Source: Chromobacteriaceae bacterium (lineage in GTDB: Bacteria > Pseudomonadota > Gammaproteobacteria > Burkholderiales > Aquaspirillaceae). From it: DNA of 5,098 nt. The position numbers and the translations under genes were made by a program. The notes below the pieces were generated by a model, which did not search any database, was not told the DNA's origin, and saw only the letters and a list, made by a program, of their open reading frames with translations. The stretch covers positions 1 to 5,098 of the forward strand of contig JASLDQ010000212.1 of assembly GCA_030151505.1 (NCBI GenBank), given 5' to 3'. Shown one piece after another: positions 1 through 4,918 of the stretch. Within the stretch, counting starts at the first letter, position 1. Each line of letters opens with the position of its first letter.

Positions 1-1387
1 CCCGCTCGTCCGGCGAGTGGGCGCCACGGATGTCGGGACCGAAGGACAGCATGTCGAGCGAGGGGTATTTGCCGGCCAGGATGCCGCACTCCAGTCCGGC
101 GTGGATCACCTTGACCCTAGCGTCCTCGCCGTACCGGTCGCGGTAGACCTTGAGACCGAGCGCCAGCAGCGGCGAGTCCGGGTTCGGCGTCCAGCCGGGA
201 TAGCCGTTTTCGCGCCGAACCGTGCAGCCGGCCAGCCGGAACGTCGCTTCGACCTGTTCCGCCAGCGCGGTCAGGCCGCTGTCGAGCAGGGAACGCACCA
301 GCAGCACGGCGGAAAACCCGTCCGGACCGACCCGTACCACGCCCAGGTTGTTGGAAGTTTCCACCACGCCCGGCACGCGCCGGCTCCAGTGCGCCACGCC
401 GTGCGGACAGGCCAGCAGCGCGTCGAGCACGGCCTGCTGGTCGGCCTTGACCAGCACCCGGTCGACGACGGCATCGGTCAGCGCGAGTGCGAGCTGGTCG
501 TCCACGCCGGCAAATTCATGGCGCAGGGTGGCCTGCCACTCGTCGAGCGCGGCGGCCATCCGGCCGTCGTGCTCGGCCGGCACGGCGACGACGGCAAAGG
601 CTTCGCGCGGCAAGGCATTGCGCAGCGTGCCACCTTCCAGAGACGCCAGCCGCGCGCCGCACCGTTCGGCCAGATCGGCCAGCACCCGCGCCATCAGCTT
701 GGTGGCGTTGCCCCGCTCCAGATGGATGTCGACGCCGGAATGGCCGCCCCGAAGACCGGTCAGCGCGATCCGGCGCGCCCGCCAACGGGCTGGCGCGGCC
801 TCCGTCGTCACGCTGCGGCGGGCCGTGACGTCCACACCGCCGGCGCAACCGACGTAGAACTCGCCCCAGTCTTCGGTGTCGAGATTGAGCAGCAGGGAGC
901 CGGTCAACAGCTCGGGCGACAGGTTGAGCGCGCCGCTCATCCCGGCTTCTTCGTCGAGGGTGAACAGGGCCTCGATGGCCGGGTGGGAAATGTCGGTGCT
1001 TTCCAGCACCGCCAGCGCGGCGGCGACGCCGATGCCGTTGTCGGCCCCGAGCGTGGTACCGGCGGCGCGCACCCAGCCGTCGTCGCCGACCAGCAGGCGG
1101 ATCGGGTCGCGTTCGAAGTCGTGATCGGTGCCGGCGTTGGCCTGAGCCACCATGTCGAGGTGGCCTTGCAGGATGACGGTGGGCCGGTCTTCCATGCCGG
1201 CGGTGGCCGGTTTGGAAATCAGCAGATTGCCGGCGGCGTCCAGCCGGGTGGCGAGGCCGCCGGCCCCGGCCCAGGCGCGCAGATGGTCGCGCAGCGGAAT
1301 TTCCCGTTTGGACGGACGCGGAAAGTCGCACAGGGTCTGGAAATGCCGCCACAGCGGTGCGGGTTGGAGCTGGTGCAGCGTACTCAT
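1..1387 (-). CDS. pepD: PepD, aminoacyl-histidine dipeptidase (peptidase M20), C-terminus outside window
   Basis: Cytosolic zinc dipeptidase that cleaves Xaa-His and other dipeptides during peptide turnover. Reading the minus strand from the ATG at 1387-1385 gives 462 uninterrupted codons resembling E. coli PepD (485 aa) along the whole length, starting MSTLHQLQPAPLW, so only about 20-25 C-terminal residues are missing. Expected M20 metal and catalytic residues are present: H76 and D78 in GHLDM, D116 in TTLGADNG, E146/E147 in DEEAG, D170 in NLDTED, and H457 in AHSPDE at the window edge. The lid-domain GGHSG (H216), GGTLRNALPREAF (252-264) and IHAGLECG (428-435) are also intact. There is no clear Shine-Dalgarno upstream. 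A CTACACT -10-like box (complement of 1422-1428) could give its own promoter, or it may be read from the hydrolase gene 83 bp upstream. Family assignment is near certain; the start is likely because it aligns with the E. coli N-terminus. Confidence 0.96.
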   Translation of the reverse strand, partial: MSTLHQLQPAPLWRHFQTLCDFPRPSKREIPLRDHLRAWAGAGGLATRLDAAGNLLISKPATAGMEDRPTVILQGHLDMVAQANAGTDHDFERDPIRLLVGDDGWVRAAGTTLGADNGIGVAAALAVLESTDISHPAIEALFTLDEEAGMSGALNLSPELLTGSLLLNLDTEDWGEFYVGCAGGVDVTARRSVTTEAAPARWRARRIALTGLRGGHSGVDIHLERGNATKLMARVLADLAERCGARLASLEGGTLRNALPREAFAVVAVPAEHDGRMAAALDEWQATLRHEFAGVDDQLALALTDAVVDRVLVKADQQAVLDALLACPHGVAHWSRRVPGVVETSNNLGVVRVGPDGFSAVLLVRSLLDSGLTALAEQVEATFRLAGCTVRRENGYPGWTPNPDSPLLALGLKVYRDRYGEDARVKVIHAGLECGILAGKYPSLDMLSFGPDIRGAHSPDER

Positions 1388-1470
1388 GCGGGAAAGGTTC
1401 TGATTGATGGAGTCAGCCCGCAGTGTAGCGGCGGCGGCGGCCGACCGGAACCTTGCCGCCCGCCCTGGCG
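1388..1470. other. Hydrolase-pepD intergenic gap with GCG repeat
   Basis: An 83-bp spacer between two co-directional minus-strand genes. It holds a short run of four GCG units (1428-1440) and GGCGG/CCGCC complementarity that could fold weakly. No T-tract follows on the minus strand, so there is no visible intrinsic terminator to separate the two genes. The complement of 1422-1428 reads CTACACT, a possible -10 for pepD, but no -35 at usual spacing is recognisable (TTCCGG at 17 bp). Confidence 0.4.
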
Positions 1471-2040
1471 TCAGCCGTGCGCGGTAACCGCCTTCGCTTC
1501 GACCGCATGCGCCAGTTGCTCCAGCAGGGCCAGGCCCTGCGGCCAGTCGCCGAAGCCGGAGTCGGCGTTGATGTGGCCGGCCCGGTCGATCCAGACCAGT
1601 TGCGCCCCCCAGGCATCGGCAAAAGCCTGCGCCTGCTCGGGCCGGCAATAGGGATCGTCGGTGCTGGCGACGACGATGACTGGGAAAGGCAGCGGCGCGC
1701 GCGGCACGGGAGCGAAGCCGCGCAGAAGCGGCGAGACGTCCGCTCGCTCGACATCGGCCGGCGCCACCAGCAGGGCCCCGGCGATCGGGCGGCCGCCGTG
1801 CGCGACGTGCTGCGCCACCGCGATGCAGCCGAGGCTGTGGGCGACCACCAGCGCCGGGCGGCGGGCGGCGTCGAGCGTGGCGTCCAGCCCGGACAGCCAG
1901 ACGTCGAGCTGTGGCTCGTTCCAGTTGCCGTGCGCCACCCGCCGGGCTTGCGGCAGGATGGCCTGCCACAGGCTTTGCCAGTGCCGGGAGCCGGAGTCCT
2001 GCCAGCCCGGCTGGATGACGATGTCGAAATTTTTGGTCAT
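1471..2040 (-). CDS. RBBP9/YdeN-family serine hydrolase (alpha/beta hydrolase)
   Basis: Compact 189-aa alpha/beta hydrolase, the usual size for the RBBP9/YdeN group. Visible landmarks are the N-terminal strand and turn IVIQPGWQDSGSRHWQ (7-22) containing the PGW.DS..HWQ signature, the nucleophile elbow AHSLGC with S69, LLVAPAD (90-96), STDDPY with the likely catalytic D129, and RAGHINADSG with H156. A complete Ser-Asp-His triad is therefore present. There is no signal peptide, so it should be cytosolic. The physiological substrate of bacterial members is generally unknown, and I do not assign one. It precedes pepD on the same strand with an 83-bp gap, so cotranscription is possible but not shown. 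The ATG start is preceded by a modest GGGA about 9 nt upstream. The AT-rich divergent region on its 5' side carries a -10-like box and two dyads that may control it. Confidence 0.9.
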   Translation of the reverse strand: MTKNFDIVIQPGWQDSGSRHWQSLWQAILPQARRVAHGNWNEPQLDVWLSGLDATLDAARRPALVVAHSLGCIAVAQHVAHGGRPIAGALLVAPADVERADVSPLLRGFAPVPRAPLPFPVIVVASTDDPYCRPEQAQAFADAWGAQLVWIDRAGHINADSGFGDWPQGLALLEQLAHAVEAKAVTAHG

Positions 2041-2062
2041 TATGCTTGTCCCATGACGCTGA

Positions 2063-2078
2063 TTAGCCTGTACGCTAA
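2063..2078. promoter_or_regulatory. Dyad TTAGC-N6-GCTAA, candidate operator
   Basis: Perfect 5-bp arms TTAGC (2063-2067) and GCTAA (2074-2078) around a 6-bp centre. It sits at the predicted transcription start of the hydrolase, where a repressor would act. The short arms mean chance occurrence is possible; no regulator gene for it is in the window. Confidence 0.35.
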
Positions 2079-2084
2079 CACCTC

Positions 2085-2090
2085 TTTATA
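2085..2090 (-). promoter_or_regulatory. Candidate -10 box of hydrolase promoter
   Basis: The minus strand reads GACTATAAAGAGG here, giving TATAAA, a 5/6 match to the sigma-70 -10. It would place the transcription start near 2078 and leave a leader of about 38 nt. The -35 is poor (TCTTTT at 17 bp), but the tract upstream on this strand is almost pure A/T and could act as an UP element. Assignment is by inspection only. Confidence 0.4.
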
Positions 2091-2104
2091 GTCTTAAAAA
2101 GACT
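2090..2104. repeat. Short inverted repeat AGTCTT-AAA-AAGACT
   Basis: Perfect 6-bp arms (2090-2095 and 2099-2104) separated by three bases. It overlaps a tandem pair of near-identical 10-mers, GTCTTAAAAA (2091-2100) and GACTTAAAAA (2101-2110), differing at one base. It abuts the hydrolase -10-like box, so it could be a binding site or simply part of a bent A-tract region. Confidence 0.45.
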
Positions 2105-2282
2105 TAAAAAAGAAAAATAAATTTCTTTTCGATATATTAAAATCCGTCAGTCACGCAGATCTGCCCCGCCTGGCATCGTCGACCAAAGCGGACCGCGCCA
2201 GCCGCCCCCCGCAGGCACGGGCACGATCGGAGGCCGCAGGGATTATTTGCCGGCGGCTCGACGTCGCACTCAACCCGATACC

Positions 2283-2288
2283 GAAGGA
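2283..2288 (+). promoter_or_regulatory. Shine-Dalgarno of tas (decides start)
   Basis: GAAGGA lies 6 nt before the ATG at 2295. This selects that ATG over the in-frame TTG at 2247, which would add 16 residues with no counterpart in E. coli Tas. Confidence 0.8.
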
Positions 2289-2294
2289 TGCATC

Positions 2295-3344
2295 ATGCAA
2301 TACCGCACACTGGGCCACACCGACATCCAGGTCAGCCAGATCACGCTGGGCACCATGACCTGGGGCGAGCAGAACACCGAAGCCGAAGCGCACGAACAGA
2401 TCGCGCTGGCGCTGGACCGCGGCGTCAACCTGATCGACGCGGCCGAAATGTACCCGGTACCGCCCAAGCCCGAAACCCAGGGCTCGACCGAGCGCATCCT
2501 CGGCAACTGGTTGGCCAGATCGGGGCAGCGCGACAAGGTGCTGATCGCCACCAAGGCCACCGGCCCGGCACGCATGCCACACAATCCGCGCCATGTCAGG
2601 GGCGGCGAAAACCACTTCGACCGCAAGGGCCTGAGCGATGCGCTCGACGCCAGCCTCAAGCGCCTGCAGACCGACTACGTCGACCTCTACCAGCTGCACT
2701 GGCCCGACCGCAGTACCAATACCTTCGGCCAGCTCAACTACCCGTGGATCGAGGACGAATTCACCGTGCCGGTTGAGGAAACGCTGGCGGTGCTCAAGGA
2801 CTTCGTCGATGCCGGCAAGATCCGCCACATTGGCGTTTCCAACGAAACGCCCTGGGGCCTGTCGCGCTTCATCGCCGCCGCCGACCGGCTTGGCCTGCCG
2901 CGCATCGTCAGCATCCAGAATCCATACAGCCTGCTCAACCGCAGCTTCGAAATCGGTCTGGCCGAGTTCAGCCACCGCGACAAAATCGGCTTGCTAGCCT
3001 ACTCGCCGCTGGCCTTCGGCGTGTTGAGCGGCAAGTACCTGAACGGCGCGCAGCCGCCCGCAGGCCGGCTCACCCTGTTCAGCCGCTTTACCCGCTACAC
3101 CAATCCGCAGGCCGAAGCCGCCGCGACCGCCTATGTCGAGCTGGCCCGCCGCCACGGACTGTCTCCGGCGCAACTGGCGCTGGCCTACGTCAACAGCCGG
3201 CCTTTTGTCACCAGCAACATCATCGGCGCCACCACGCAGGAACAGCTGCGCGAGAACCTGGACAGCACCGCTGTCACGCTGTCGGCCGAGGTACTGGCTG
3301 AGATCGAGGCCATCCACGTCCGCCAGCCCAATCCGGCTCCCTGA
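2295..3344 (+). CDS. tas: Tas, NADP(H)-dependent aldo-keto reductase
   Basis: Cytosolic aldo-keto reductase of 349 aa, very close in length and sequence to E. coli Tas (346 aa). Shared blocks include LGTMTWGEQN (18-27), NLIDAAEMYPVPPKPETQG (45-63), LKRLQTDYVDLYQLHWP (121-137), IRHIGVSNET (176-185), QNPYSLLNRSFE (208-219) and GKYLNGA (246-252). The catalytic tetrad is complete: D48, Y53, K87 and H135. The C-terminal GATTQEQLRENL (311-322) is the usual cofactor-phosphate region. E. coli tas was named for suppressing tyrosine auxotrophy in starved cells, but the natural substrate is not settled, so the physiological role here is unknown. The gene appears monocistronic: the hydrolase is divergent, and the next gene begins 172 bp downstream behind its own promoter candidate. 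Codon use and composition match its neighbours, with no sign of transfer or damage. Confidence 0.96.
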   Translation: MQYRTLGHTDIQVSQITLGTMTWGEQNTEAEAHEQIALALDRGVNLIDAAEMYPVPPKPETQGSTERILGNWLARSGQRDKVLIATKATGPARMPHNPRHVRGGENHFDRKGLSDALDASLKRLQTDYVDLYQLHWPDRSTNTFGQLNYPWIEDEFTVPVEETLAVLKDFVDAGKIRHIGVSNETPWGLSRFIAAADRLGLPRIVSIQNPYSLLNRSFEIGLAEFSHRDKIGLLAYSPLAFGVLSGKYLNGAQPPAGRLTLFSRFTRYTNPQAEAAATAYVELARRHGLSPAQLALAYVNSRPFVTSNIIGATTQEQLRENLDSTAVTLSAEVLAEIEAIHVRQPNPAP

Positions 3345-3443
3345 CACGGAGCTCCGGTCTCGACCCCTCCTCGTTCACGCCGGCAGCATGCCGCCAGCGA
3401 GCAGCAACATGCTTGTAATACTGGCCGATTACCATCGGCGTGG

Positions 3444-3478
3444 ATGACGGGGAGGCTGGGCCCGACCTGTCACGTCAT
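3444..3478. promoter_or_regulatory. Extended imperfect dyad upstream of the BON gene
   Basis: Outer arms ATGACG (3444-3449) and CGTCAT (3473-3478) enclose an imperfect palindrome AGGCTGGGCCCGACCT (3453-3468), with nearly the same centre, about 3461. It ends 8 bp before the -10-like box of the BON gene. It could be an operator or an RNA hairpin; the lack of a following T-run argues against an intrinsic terminator. Confidence 0.35.
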
Positions 3479-3485
3479 TCCCACC

Positions 3486-3491
3486 CTATAT
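3486..3491 (+). promoter_or_regulatory. Candidate -10 of the BON gene, possibly sigma-S type
   Basis: CTATAT within CCCTATATGT has a C just before TATA, a feature favoured by stationary-phase sigma factor promoters. The best -35-like hexamer, CTGTCA (3467-3472), is only 14 bp from TATATG, too close for a standard sigma-70 promoter. Transcription would start near 3499, about 18 nt ahead of the gene. Sigma-S control is inferred by analogy with E. coli osmY and is not shown. Confidence 0.35.
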
Positions 3492-3506
3492 GTCGTGTTC
3501 AAGTTT

Positions 3507-3510
3507 GGAG
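3507..3510 (+). promoter_or_regulatory. Shine-Dalgarno of BON gene (decides start)
   Basis: GGAG lies 6 nt before the ATG at 3517. That start puts a normal signal peptide at the N-terminus, whereas the in-frame ATG at 3490 lies inside the promoter-like box and adds an unrelated nonapeptide. Confidence 0.75.
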
Positions 3511-3516
3511 ACCCGG

Positions 3517-3816
3517 ATGAAACCGTTTATTTTCCACCCCGCCATCGCGATGCTGCTGCTGACCGGTTCCCTGCTGGGCGCCAATACCGCCCGCGCCGAT
3601 CAAGCCAGCGACGACGCGGCGCTCGCCAGCGCAGTCAAGACCGCCCTGACCGCCGCACCGGCTCTGAGCGGGCTGAACCTGACGGTAAGCAGCGCCAAGG
3701 GCGACGTGCGCATCGAAGGTGAAATGAACGACCCGACCCAGATGTTCGAAGCCGGCGTGATCGCCGGCGAAGTCCCGGGCGTGAAGAACGTGGTCAACGA
3801 CATGCGTCTGAAGTGA
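3517..3816 (+). CDS. Exported single-BON-domain protein (OsmY-like)
   Basis: Small 99-aa protein. Residues 1-27 form a Sec signal peptide: MKPF, a hydrophobic core AIAMLLLTGSLLGA (9-22), and an A-R-A cleavage motif before D28. The mature part, about 72 residues, is one BON domain (33-99) with the typical pattern: DAALASAVKTALTAAPALSG, a beta stretch LNLTVSSAKGDVRIEGEM with the conserved G62 and G68, then a helix and the PGVKNVVNDMRLK ending. BON domains occur in periplasmic or outer-membrane-associated proteins and are thought to bind membranes or lipids. E. coli OsmY has two such domains, so this is a half-size relative. There is no lipobox cysteine, so a soluble periplasmic location is expected. 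A strong terminator follows 24 bp after the stop, consistent with a single-gene transcript. The specific function is unknown; an envelope-stress role is only an analogy. Confidence 0.88.
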   Translation: MKPFIFHPAIAMLLLTGSLLGANTARADQASDDAALASAVKTALTAAPALSGLNLTVSSAKGDVRIEGEMNDPTQMFEAGVIAGEVPGVKNVVNDMRLK

Positions 3817-3840
3817 CCCGGTCCATCACCGGTCGCTCCC

Positions 3841-3879
3841 GCGCCGCCAGCCCTGCAAGGGTGGCGGCGCTTTTGTTTT
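3841..3879 (+). terminator. Strong intrinsic terminator after BON gene
   Basis: Stem GCGCCGCCA (3841-3849) pairs perfectly with TGGCGGCGC (3862-3870). An inner CCCT-GCA-AGGG extends it to 13 bp with one bulged G (3850). The stem runs straight into TTTTGTTTT (3871-3879). It is oriented for plus-strand transcription; on the minus strand no T-run follows, so it should not efficiently stop transcripts from the convergent transporter gene. Confidence 0.93.
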
Positions 3880-3885
3880 GGCGGC

Positions 3886-4779
3886 TCAGGCCGCCCGCCG
3901 GACCCGCTGCCGCTTGAGCAGATGCAGGCCGCCTTCCAGCACCAGTACCCCCACCGCCAGCCAGATCGGGATGTAGGTCAGCCATTCGCCCGGCCTGATC
4001 GTCTCGCCGAGCAGCAACGCCACCAGCACCAGCAACACCGGCTCAACATACCCCAGCAGGCCGAACAGGCTGAACGACAGCAGCCGGCTGGCCAGCACAT
4101 AGGCAATCAGCGCCAGCGCGCACATCGCCCCGAGCAAGGGCAGCAGGACGAACAGTTGGGCATGACGGGCCAGCTCCGCCAGCGGCAGCCCAGGCCCCCC
4201 GATGAAATACAGGGCTACCGGCAACAGCAGCAGCATGTCGCACCACAGGCCGCCGAGGTGGTCGGTGCGCAGCTTGCGCCGCAGGATGAAGTACAGCGGG
4301 TAGCCCAGCGCCACCAGCAGTGCCTCCCACGAGAAGCTGCCCAGCCGGACCAGCTCGTTGAGTACGCCCAGCGCCGCGCACCCCGCCGCCACGCCCTGCA
4401 GGCGACTCAGACGCTCCCGGAACACCAACCGCCCCGCCAAAATCATCGTCAACGGCAACAGGAAGTAGCCCAGAGAGACCTGCAGCCCGCGGCCGTGCAG
4501 CGGCGCCCACATGAACAGCCATTGCTGCACCCCGACCAGCGCGGCCGACGCCACCAGCGCCGGCGCAAGCCAGGGTGTCTGCCGCAGGCGCCGGCCGAGG
4601 CCGCGGACATGCCGCCAGTCACCGCTATGAAGCATGAAGGCCGTCAAAAACGGCAGGGTCAGCAACATGCGCCAGCTGAACACCTGCTCGCCGTCGAGCG
4701 GTGCCAGCAAAGTGGTATAGAAGTACATCGCCCCGAACAGGAACGAGGCGAACACCGACAGCACGACACCCTTGGACAC
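3886..4779 (-). CDS. rarD: RarD-like EamA-family (DMT) transporter
   Basis: Inner-membrane protein of 297 aa, matching the length of E. coli RarD (296 aa). Ten hydrophobic segments are visible at about residues 4-26, 33-50, 72-92, 99-120, 127-145, 150-168, 178-195, 208-230, 234-258 and 266-286. These form two five-helix EamA repeats, followed by a positive tail KRQRVRRAA that should be cytoplasmic. Family marks include SLGYFLLPL (102-110, SLGYFINPL in E. coli), RERLSRLQ (121-128), and GYVEPVLLVLVALLLGE (243-259), the usual second-repeat motif. RarD is annotated as a chloramphenicol-sensitivity protein, but its substrate is not established; EamA relatives often export amino acids or metabolites. 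The start is GTG with GGAG 5 nt upstream. An Lrp/AsnC regulator gene is divergent, suggesting it controls this transporter. No minus-strand terminator is seen downstream. The RarD subfamily call is good; the symbol is less certain. Confidence 0.9.
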   Translation of the reverse strand: MSKGVVLSVFASFLFGAMYFYTTLLAPLDGEQVFSWRMLLTLPFLTAFMLHSGDWRHVRGLGRRLRQTPWLAPALVASAALVGVQQWLFMWAPLHGRGLQVSLGYFLLPLTMILAGRLVFRERLSRLQGVAAGCAALGVLNELVRLGSFSWEALLVALGYPLYFILRRKLRTDHLGGLWCDMLLLLPVALYFIGGPGLPLAELARHAQLFVLLPLLGAMCALALIAYVLASRLLSFSLFGLLGYVEPVLLVLVALLLGETIRPGEWLTYIPIWLAVGVLVLEGGLHLLKRQRVRRAA

Positions 4780-4784
4780 ACTCG

Positions 4785-4788
4785 CTCC
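4785..4788 (-). promoter_or_regulatory. Shine-Dalgarno supporting the GTG start of the transporter
   Basis: The minus strand reads GGAG, then CGAGT, then GTG at 4779. The 5-nt spacing supports this non-ATG start. It keeps the first membrane helix intact, whereas later starts would cut into it. Confidence 0.7.
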
Positions 4789-4845
4789 GGATCATCAAAC
4801 GGATAAAGGGCCGCCACTATAGAGAGCCGCAACGAAATGAAATCC

Positions 4846-4878
4846 CGATAAACACGACCAATCCGGGAAAATTTATCG
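4846..4878. promoter_or_regulatory. Inverted repeat CGATAAA-N19-TTTATCG, candidate operator
   Basis: Perfect 7-bp arms at 4846-4852 and 4872-4878, centred near 4862, with a further GATAAA at 4802-4807. The right arm lies just upstream of the regulator's TATAAT, and the left arm upstream of the transporter's -10-like box. This is the position expected for an Lrp-type dimer site affecting both genes. It does not clearly match the E. coli Lrp consensus, so the link is positional. Confidence 0.4.
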
Positions 4879-4881
4879 TTT

Positions 4882-4887
4882 TATAAT
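4882..4887 (+). promoter_or_regulatory. Perfect -10 box (TATAAT) before the Lrp-type gene
   Basis: TATAAT matches the sigma-70 -10 exactly and predicts transcription starting at about 4893-4894. That leaves about 25 nt before the regulator start codon. The -35 is unrecognisable, so strength cannot be judged. Confidence 0.6.
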
Positions 4888-4918
4888 CAAAAATGAAAAA
4901 ACGGCTACAGCAATCCCC

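Larger units (their letters stand above)
2041..2294. promoter_or_regulatory. Divergent regulatory region between hydrolase and tas
   Basis: A 254-bp non-coding region between the hydrolase (leftward) and tas (rightward). Its left half (about 2081-2144) is strikingly AT-rich, with A-runs at 2096-2100, 2106-2111 and 2113-2117. The right half (2145-2294) returns to GC-rich composition without a convincing gene in any frame. A perfect 10-bp palindrome, GCAGATCTGC, lies at 2155-2164. For tas, TAAAAT at 2138-2143 is a possible -10, but no acceptable -35 lies 16-18 bp upstream; it would imply a leader of roughly 145 nt. Confidence 0.6.
3345..3506. other. tas-BON intergenic region
   Basis: Contains no gene I can support. 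It has a 6-bp inverted repeat AGCATG/CATGCT (3385-3390, 3408-3413), and CCGG-CTCC/GGAG-CT-CCGG complementarity straddling the tas stop (3333-3356). Neither is followed by a T-tract, so no intrinsic terminator for tas is evident. A second, longer dyad at 3444-3478 is listed separately. Confidence 0.4.
4780..4918. promoter_or_regulatory. Divergent transporter/regulator control region
   Basis: A 139-bp spacer, AT-rich on its right side. Rightward, TATAAT (4882-4887) is a perfect -10 but lacks a recognisable -35 at 17 bp (CAATCC), which fits an activator-dependent or weak promoter. Leftward, TATAGT (complement of 4816-4821) is a fair -10 for the transporter and would give a leader of about 30 nt. 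A 7-bp inverted repeat lies between the two. Confidence 0.6.

Noticed and set aside
516..1352. A 278-codon minus-strand frame within pepD
   Set aside because: Out of frame with the PepD match and dominated by Arg, Ala, Gly and Pro; a shadow frame.
1428..1440. A GCG triplet repeat as a possible phase-variation tract
   Set aside because: Only about four units, in a non-coding spacer of a GC-rich genome; too short to suggest slippage.
17..1651. A 544-codon plus-strand open frame antisense to pepD and part of the hydrolase gene
   Set aside because: Its sequence is low-complexity in G, A, R, Q, V and P with no recognisable domain, while the minus strand encodes a full PepD match with all catalytic residues. 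Long antisense frames are expected in GC-rich genes.
2247..2294. A TTG start adding 16 residues to Tas
   Set aside because: The good Shine-Dalgarno at 2283-2288 and alignment with the E. coli Tas N-terminus support the ATG at 2295.
2151..2975. A 274-codon minus-strand frame antisense to tas
   Set aside because: No recognisable domain, covers the Tas coding region, and would run through the divergent control region.
3333..3413. Hairpins after tas as an intrinsic terminator
   Set aside because: Short or bulged stems with no following T-tract.
3922..4806. A 294-codon plus-strand frame antisense to the transporter
   Set aside because: Its Gln-, Arg- and His-rich composition is the antisense image of Leu- and Ala-rich membrane helices; no domain is recognisable.
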